Source: Planctomycetota bacterium (lineage in GTDB: Bacteria > Planctomycetota > Planctomycetia > Pirellulales > UBA7805). Taken from it: DNA of 19,023 bases. The first letter of the stretch is position 1, and each line of letters begins with the position of its first letter. Of the stretch, positions 14,930 through 19,023 are shown piece after piece. The DNA is taken from contig JABABY010000013.1 of NCBI GenBank assembly GCA_014237955.1, positions 1-19,023 of the forward strand, read 5' to 3'. A model generated the notes under the pieces. That model ran no database searches. It saw nothing but the letters and a program-made list of their open reading frames with translations, and had not been told where the DNA came from. Position numbers and translations under genes: made by a program.

Positions 14930-17900
14930 TCAGACAGCGGCAGTCGCATTTTCCACGCCAGCAAGATGCTCTTTGAGAAACGCTTCCAGTTCTATGTGGT
15001 GGACATTCTCGAGCGTTTTGAATTGTATTTTAATGACGTCAAGATCGCCACTCACCAATTTTCGATCACTGCCCAATCCTGCAATGCGGCCGAGTGTGTG
15101 TTGTCCCGCGGGCCCTGTGAGCATGAGTTCAACTCCGGCAACCCGTTTGGTATGCAGGGTTGCCCAGGGTTCTTTTTGAACTCCGACAAAGAGATGGACG
15201 ACCTGCTGGTTGTTCCAGAGCAACTGCCCTTCGGGTGCGGCAGTAGCAAGCAGATCGTGGAGTTCTTCCAAAACTTCTAAAGGCCATGTTGGCCGCTTCC
15301 CAATCGGAAATCCCTTGCGAGAGAAGTGCCACTTCTTCCCCAACACCTTCCAGGGCATGACATCTTCGGGATTGCACTTTTTTTTCTCCGTAATTTTTCG
15401 AAAGCCCGAGACTGCATCGTCAAGCATTGTCCAGAATGCGGGGTGGTCGATCTCGTTAAGGGAATGGACACGCAACTCAATTTCCTGCCAGGGACCACGT
15501 AGGCTTCGGCATTTGACCCGCCGATCGGTGCCATAGACTTGCAATTCATGCATGTCATTGAGTGGTGCCATGCCAATGTTCTCGATAAGTTTCTCGCGAT
15601 TAAAGGTTTTTGCCGCCGTGCGAAATTTCAGCTTGATGAGCCACTGCTCATTGGTGAGGGCATGAAAGAACCAACCGTCCGACTTTTTGGCGGCCGCGAT
15701 TTCAACCACGCTACGACTGTTCCAGTTTGTGTCGCTAAAGCCACCGTGCTGTTCAATTGTATTGACGATCTTCTCCAAGATCTTGCCATCCCACCGGCAC
15801 GCCTCCCCTTTTCGACCGACGCGATTCTGGGTGTGCCACAACTGCCCATCAATCTCCCAGGGCATTTTCTGATCGGAACCAATTTCGCTGATTTCCAAGT
15901 CGCCCTTACGCTCTCGTAGTTCTTCGCCAAAGTCGTAGACTTTCCGTTTGACATAGGGTCCAGCTTCCAAAACGCTTTGGAGAACCTCACCCGTAAAACT
16001 GTGGGGCAATCGCTTCGCTTTCGCCTTTGTGACCTGTTTGGCGTAGTTGACTACCTGTTCGGGAGTCCCGCACGCCACCACATATCCCCCCTCATCTCCA
16101 GCCTCCGGCCCCATGTCGATGACCCAGTCGGCACATTTGATCACATCGAGATTGTGCTCGATGACCACTACGGCATTTCCGAGATCGACCAGCCGATTCA
16201 AAACATGCAACAGTTTGCGAAGATCCTCAAAATGGAGTCCCGTTGTCGGTTCATCCAATAAATACAATGTCTGCCCCGTATCGGGGCGGGCTAATTCGGC
16301 TGCCAGTTTCACACGTTGGGCCTCCCCGCCGGAGAGCGTGGCCGCCGACTGTCCCAACTGCAAATACCCCAGCCCGACATCACAGAGCGTTTGTAAAATA
16401 CGACGGATCTTGGGTATCTTGTCAAAAAGTTCCAGTGCTTTTTCACAGGGCATCTCAAGCACATCGGCAATGCTGTGGCCATGGTAGCGTACCGCTAGCG
16501 TTTCCGGGTTGTAGCGTTTTCCATGACAAGTGTCGCACTCTACCCAGACATCTGGCAGGAAGTGCATTTCGACAACCAGTTTTCCGTTGCCTTCACAATC
16601 ATCGCAGCGACCTCCTGACGCGTTGAAACTGAATCGGCGAGGAGTGTATCCACGAACACGCGCTTCGGGAAGCTGCGCATAAAGCTTTCGGATGAGATCA
16701 AACAGGCCGGTATAGGTGGCTGGATTGGAAGCAGGCGAGTTACCCAAAGGGCGCTGGTCTACCCGAATGACTTTGTTGATATGCTCGATCCCGAGAATGG
16801 AATCGTGGGCGGCAGGGACTCTCTGGGCGCGATGGAGTGTGCGGGCCAGCGAGTTGTAGAGGATGTCGTTGACCAGAGAACTTTTGCCACTCCCGCTTAC
16901 GCCCGTTACCACGGTGAACATACCAAGGGGAATTTGGACATTGATGTTCTGCAGGTTGTTGTGGCGTGCTCCTGTAACTTCCAGATACGGCTCAGGCGGT
17001 ATCGCCAAGGCATCTATTTTTTTGCGAGTTGTTTTCTTCCGTTTCCTTCCATTGCCGGTCTGCTCCGCCATAGTGTGCCGCCGCTGGGTCGGAATGGAGA
17101 TCGCCTGTTTGCCGGAAAGAAAGGGGCCCGTTACGGAGTTGCGTCGTCGCATGAGTTGCTCCGGATTGCCTCGGGCAACAATTTCCCCGCCATGGCGTCC
17201 GGCGCGGGGGCCAAAATCAAGCACATTGTCCGCTGAGGCGATGACCTCCCGATCGTGTTCTACCAACAACAGGGTGTTTCCGAGGTCACGGAGTTTTCGC
17301 AGCGCTCCAAGCAAACGGGTGTTATCTCTCGGATGCAAACCGATGGTCGGCTCGTCCAGCACATACAGTACGCCGCAGAGCCCACTGCCGACCTGACTGG
17401 CTAGGCGAATCCGCTGCGACTCACCACCGGAAAGCGTTGGTGCGCCGCGGGCAATCGAGAGGTAATCGAGGCCAACATCACACAAGAAGGTAGTCCGGTT
17501 TTTGATCTCTCGTATTAATTCTCCGGCAATCTTCTTTTCCCGACGATCGAGTTTCCACTGGCCCACTTGCCGCAACAATTGTCCAAGCGGCATCCGACCA
17601 TATTCATGGATGGTGTGTCCGCGAAACTTTGAGGCGGCGGCATCTTCGCGCAATCGGCTTCCTCCGCATTGGCTACATTCCACCTCATCGAGTAAGTGTT
17701 CCATGCGCGAACGAAACCGGGCTGAAAGGCGGGATGCTTCATCGAGCGCGGGGTAAAGTCCCTTGTACTGGAAACGGAAGAGGGGCCGTGTTTGTTTCCC
17801 TTGTTTTCCGGTTGGTTTGACATCGAACCATTTGTCGCCCGTCCCATGCAGCACAAATCGTCGATCTTTGGCATTCAGATTTTCAAAAGGCACATCGATC

Positions 17901-19023
17901 GCAATCCCGGTTTGCCTCGAAAGGCTTTCGAGCATCCAGCGAAACACGCGATGCTGGACCGAGGGCCAGAGTGCGACCGCGCCTTGCTTTAAGGTAAGTT
18001 TGCCATCGCGTAGCAGGGCGATAAGGTTCGCACCAGTCTCTGTACCGAGGCCTTCGCACGACTCACACCATCCGAGGGGACTATTAAAAGAAAAATTATG
18101 CGGGCTCAAGCTCTCAAAACTAAGTCCACACTGACCGCAGGCGAGGTGTTGGCTGTGAATTTTTGTTTCCCAATTCGGTTCCTCCTTGGCCTCATCCACA
18201 ATCGCCACTTGCATCGTTCCCTCGCCGAGCGAGAGGGCTGCCTCAACACCTTCGGCAACCCGACCGTGACTCGATTTTTGTACTTTCACACGATCGATGA
18301 CAACTTCCACGGCGTGTCGCCGTCGCCGGTCAATCGTAGGCATCGCATCAATGGAATGGGTTTGCCCATCTATACGGACACGAATGTATCCCTGTGAGCG
18401 GACCTGATCCCAAAGTGTTTCGTATTGTTCGCCGACGGCGATCGTCAAAGGAGCAAGTAAATAGAGCCGGGTGCCGGTCGGACGCTCAAAGATGCGTTCA
18501 ATAATTTCATCGACAGACTGGGTGCCGATGGGCACATTGCAGGCTGGACAGTGGGGGATTCCAAGACGTGCCATCAAGATACGGAGGTAATCGTACAACT
18601 CCGTGACGGTGCCAACAGTGGACCTCGGAGTGTGTCCCATATGACGCTGCTCAATCGCGATGGCGGGCGAGAGGCCTTCGATCCGCTCTAATTGGGGCTT
18701 CTGCATTTGCGAGACAAATTGCCGTGCATAGCTGCTAAGACTCTCGACATAGCGCCGTTGCCCCTCGGCATAGATGGTATCCATCGCCAGAGACGTTTTT
18801 CCCGACCCACTCACGCCACAGCAAACCGTCATCGCATCTCGAGGAATATCGACATCAACGCCTTTGAGGTTGTGCTGGCGCGCTCCTCCGACGCGAATTG
18901 GCCTCGCGGCAGCAGACCGACGCGATCGCGACTTTTGTTTCCGCGGCGGAGCGGCTCTCTTTCCGGACAAGACCTCCAGAAGCGATGCGGCGGTATAGGA
19001 ATCCGATTGCGAGGCAAGCTGCT
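14930..19023 (-). CDS. uvrA: UvrA, tandem-fusion excinuclease ABC subunit A with duplicated C-terminal domain (5' end beyond window)
   Basis: UvrA is the DNA-damage recognition ATPase of nucleotide excision repair, working with UvrB and UvrC. Counting from Ser-Gly-Lys at 18970, the complete UvrA unit has Walker A GVSGSGKT (52-59), a four-cysteine zinc site (LACGQCG...GWCESCEG), signature LSGGESQ (513-519), LDEPTIGLHPRDN, a second Walker A GVSGSGKS (690-697), a second zinc site (CDDCEG...CDTCHG), signature LSGGEAQ (879-885) and LDEPTTGLHFED. The frame stays open to the right edge. Those extra residues read SQSDSYTAASLLEVL, which matches the normal C-terminus of UvrA (E. coli ends ASHTARFLKPML), so a second UvrA unit appears to precede this one. 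A basic linker (about 1-22) joins them. After SFTGEVLQSVL near residue 1000, a 340-residue extension follows. The TTG at 18970 is therefore not taken as the start. Confidence 0.9.
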   Translation of the reverse strand, partial: QLASQSDSYTAASLLEVLSGKRAAPPRKQKSRSRRSAAARPIRVGGARQHNLKGVDVDIPRDAMTVCCGVSGSGKTSLAMDTIYAEGQRRYVESLSSYARQFVSQMQKPQLERIEGLSPAIAIEQRHMGHTPRSTVGTVTELYDYLRILMARLGIPHCPACNVPIGTQSVDEIIERIFERPTGTRLYLLAPLTIAVGEQYETLWDQVRSQGYIRVRIDGQTHSIDAMPTIDRRRRHAVEVVIDRVKVQKSSHGRVAEGVEAALSLGEGTMQVAIVDEAKEEPNWETKIHSQHLACGQCGLSFESLSPHNFSFNSPLGWCESCEGLGTETGANLIALLRDGKLTLKQGAVALWPSVQHRVFRWMLESLSRQTGIAIDVPFENLNAKDRRFVLHGTGDKWFDVKPTGKQGKQTRPLFRFQYKGLYPALDEASRLSARFRSRMEHLLDEVECSQCGGSRLREDAAASKFRGHTIHEYGRMPLGQLLRQVGQWKLDRREKKIAGELIREIKNRTTFLCDVGLDYLSIARGAPTLSGGESQRIRLASQVGSGLCGVLYVLDEPTIGLHPRDNTRLLGALRKLRDLGNTLLLVEHDREVIASADNVLDFGPRAGRHGGEIVARGNPEQLMRRRNSVTGPFLSGKQAISIPTQRRHTMAEQTGNGRKRKKTTRKKIDALAIPPEPYLEVTGARHNNLQNINVQIPLGMFTVVTGVSGSGKSSLVNDILYNSLARTLHRAQRVPAAHDSILGIEHINKVIRVDQRPLGNSPASNPATYTGLFDLIRKLYAQLPEARVRGYTPRRFSFNASGGRCDDCEGNGKLVVEMHFLPDVWVECDTCHGKRYNPETLAVRYHGHSIADVLEMPCEKALELFDKIPKIRRILQTLCDVGLGYLQLGQSAATLSGGEAQRVKLAAELARPDTGQTLYLLDEPTTGLHFEDLRKLLHVLNRLVDLGNAVVVIEHNLDVIKCADWVIDMGPEAGDEGGYVVACGTPEQVVNYAKQVTKAKAKRLPHSFTGEVLQSVLEAGPYVKRKVYDFGEELRERKGDLEISEIGSDQKMPWEIDGQLWHTQNRVGRKGEACRWDGKILEKIVNTIEQHGGFSDTNWNSRSVVEIAAAKKSDGWFFHALTNEQWLIKLKFRTAAKTFNREKLIENIGMAPLNDMHELQVYGTDRRVKCRSLRGPWQEIELRVHSLNEIDHPAFWTMLDDAVSGFRKITEKKKCNPEDVMPWKVLGKKWHFSRKGFPIGKRPTWPLEVLEELHDLLATAAPEGQLLWNNQQVVHLFVGVQKEPWATLHTKRVAGVELMLTGPAGQHTLGRIAGLGSDRKLVSGDLDVIKIQFKTLENVHHIELEAFLKEHLAGVENATAAV
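14960..15358 (-). repeat. C-terminal UvrA domain, second copy
   Basis: This protein-level repeat begins MPWKVLGKKWHFSRKG and continues through LLWNNQQVVHLFVGVQKEPW to VHHIELEAFLKEHL. It aligns in order with the copy encoded at 15419-15865: MPW, then W-H and G-K, a W, helix, a WN-containing turn, strands, and a final helix. The family is not recognised. Confidence 0.55.
15419..15865 (-). repeat. C-terminal UvrA domain, first copy
   Basis: This copy begins MPWEIDGQLWHTQNRVGRKG and contains GWFFHALTNEQWLIKLKFR, CRSLRGPWQEIELRVHSL and IDHPAFWTML. It shares its opening MPW and ordered W, WN and hydrophobic positions with the copy encoded at 14960-15358. The two are clearly diverged and show no obvious nucleotide repeat. 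Confidence 0.55.

Noticed and set aside
18970..18970. TTG at 18970 as the true start of uvrA
   Set aside because: The frame continues upstream with residues that match a UvrA C-terminus, so the gene most likely starts outside the window.

Overview
The window looks like a chromosomal segment of a planctomycete, probably a Pirellulales-type marine or freshwater bacterium. The assignment rests on gene style and not on any marker RNA: a very long UvrA whose reading frame begins beyond the window edge and shows the end of one UvrA unit joined to a second, a ScpB with a long acidic tail, a 29-residue highly basic mS38/bS22-like ribosomal micro-protein, and several membrane or secreted proteins with no recognisable family. 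Coding density is high. I found no rRNA, tRNA, CRISPR array, insertion sequence or prophage. No gap between genes exceeds about 270 bases.

Layout, left to right. (1) Bases 1-1864, minus strand: the N-terminal two thirds of a dihydrolipoamide dehydrogenase, preceded in transcription order by a four-helix membrane protein with a coiled coil and a cysteine-rich zinc-ribbon tail. (2) Bases 2134-6227, plus strand: an HSDL2-like short-chain dehydrogenase, an L-fucose isomerase-like protein 24 bases behind it, then a two-HKD cardiolipin synthase. (3) Bases 6261-11831, minus strand, in transcription order: micro-ribosomal protein, ScpB, DAHP synthase, a GH13_18 sugar phosphorylase (best read as glucosylglycerate phosphorylase) and glycerate 2-kinase. 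The last four genes are spaced 21-69 bases apart and may be one transcript. (4) Bases 12031-13665, minus strand: a single-pass membrane protein whose stop codon directly abuts the start of a beta-hydroxyacid dehydrogenase. (5) Bases 13866-14915, plus strand: a secreted protein with an STN-like C-terminus, behind a good extended -10 promoter. (6) Bases 14930-19023, minus strand: the giant UvrA, running off the right edge.

The clearest functional story is glucosylglycerate use. The phosphorylase would split this compatible solute into glucose 1-phosphate and D-glycerate, and the kinase directly downstream would convert D-glycerate to 2-phosphoglycerate. The beta-hydroxyacid dehydrogenase at 12031-12939 could interconvert tartronate semialdehyde and glycerate, but its substrate cannot be read from sequence. 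The most unusual object is the tandem UvrA, which also carries a roughly 340-residue C-terminal extension made of two diverged copies of one unidentified domain.
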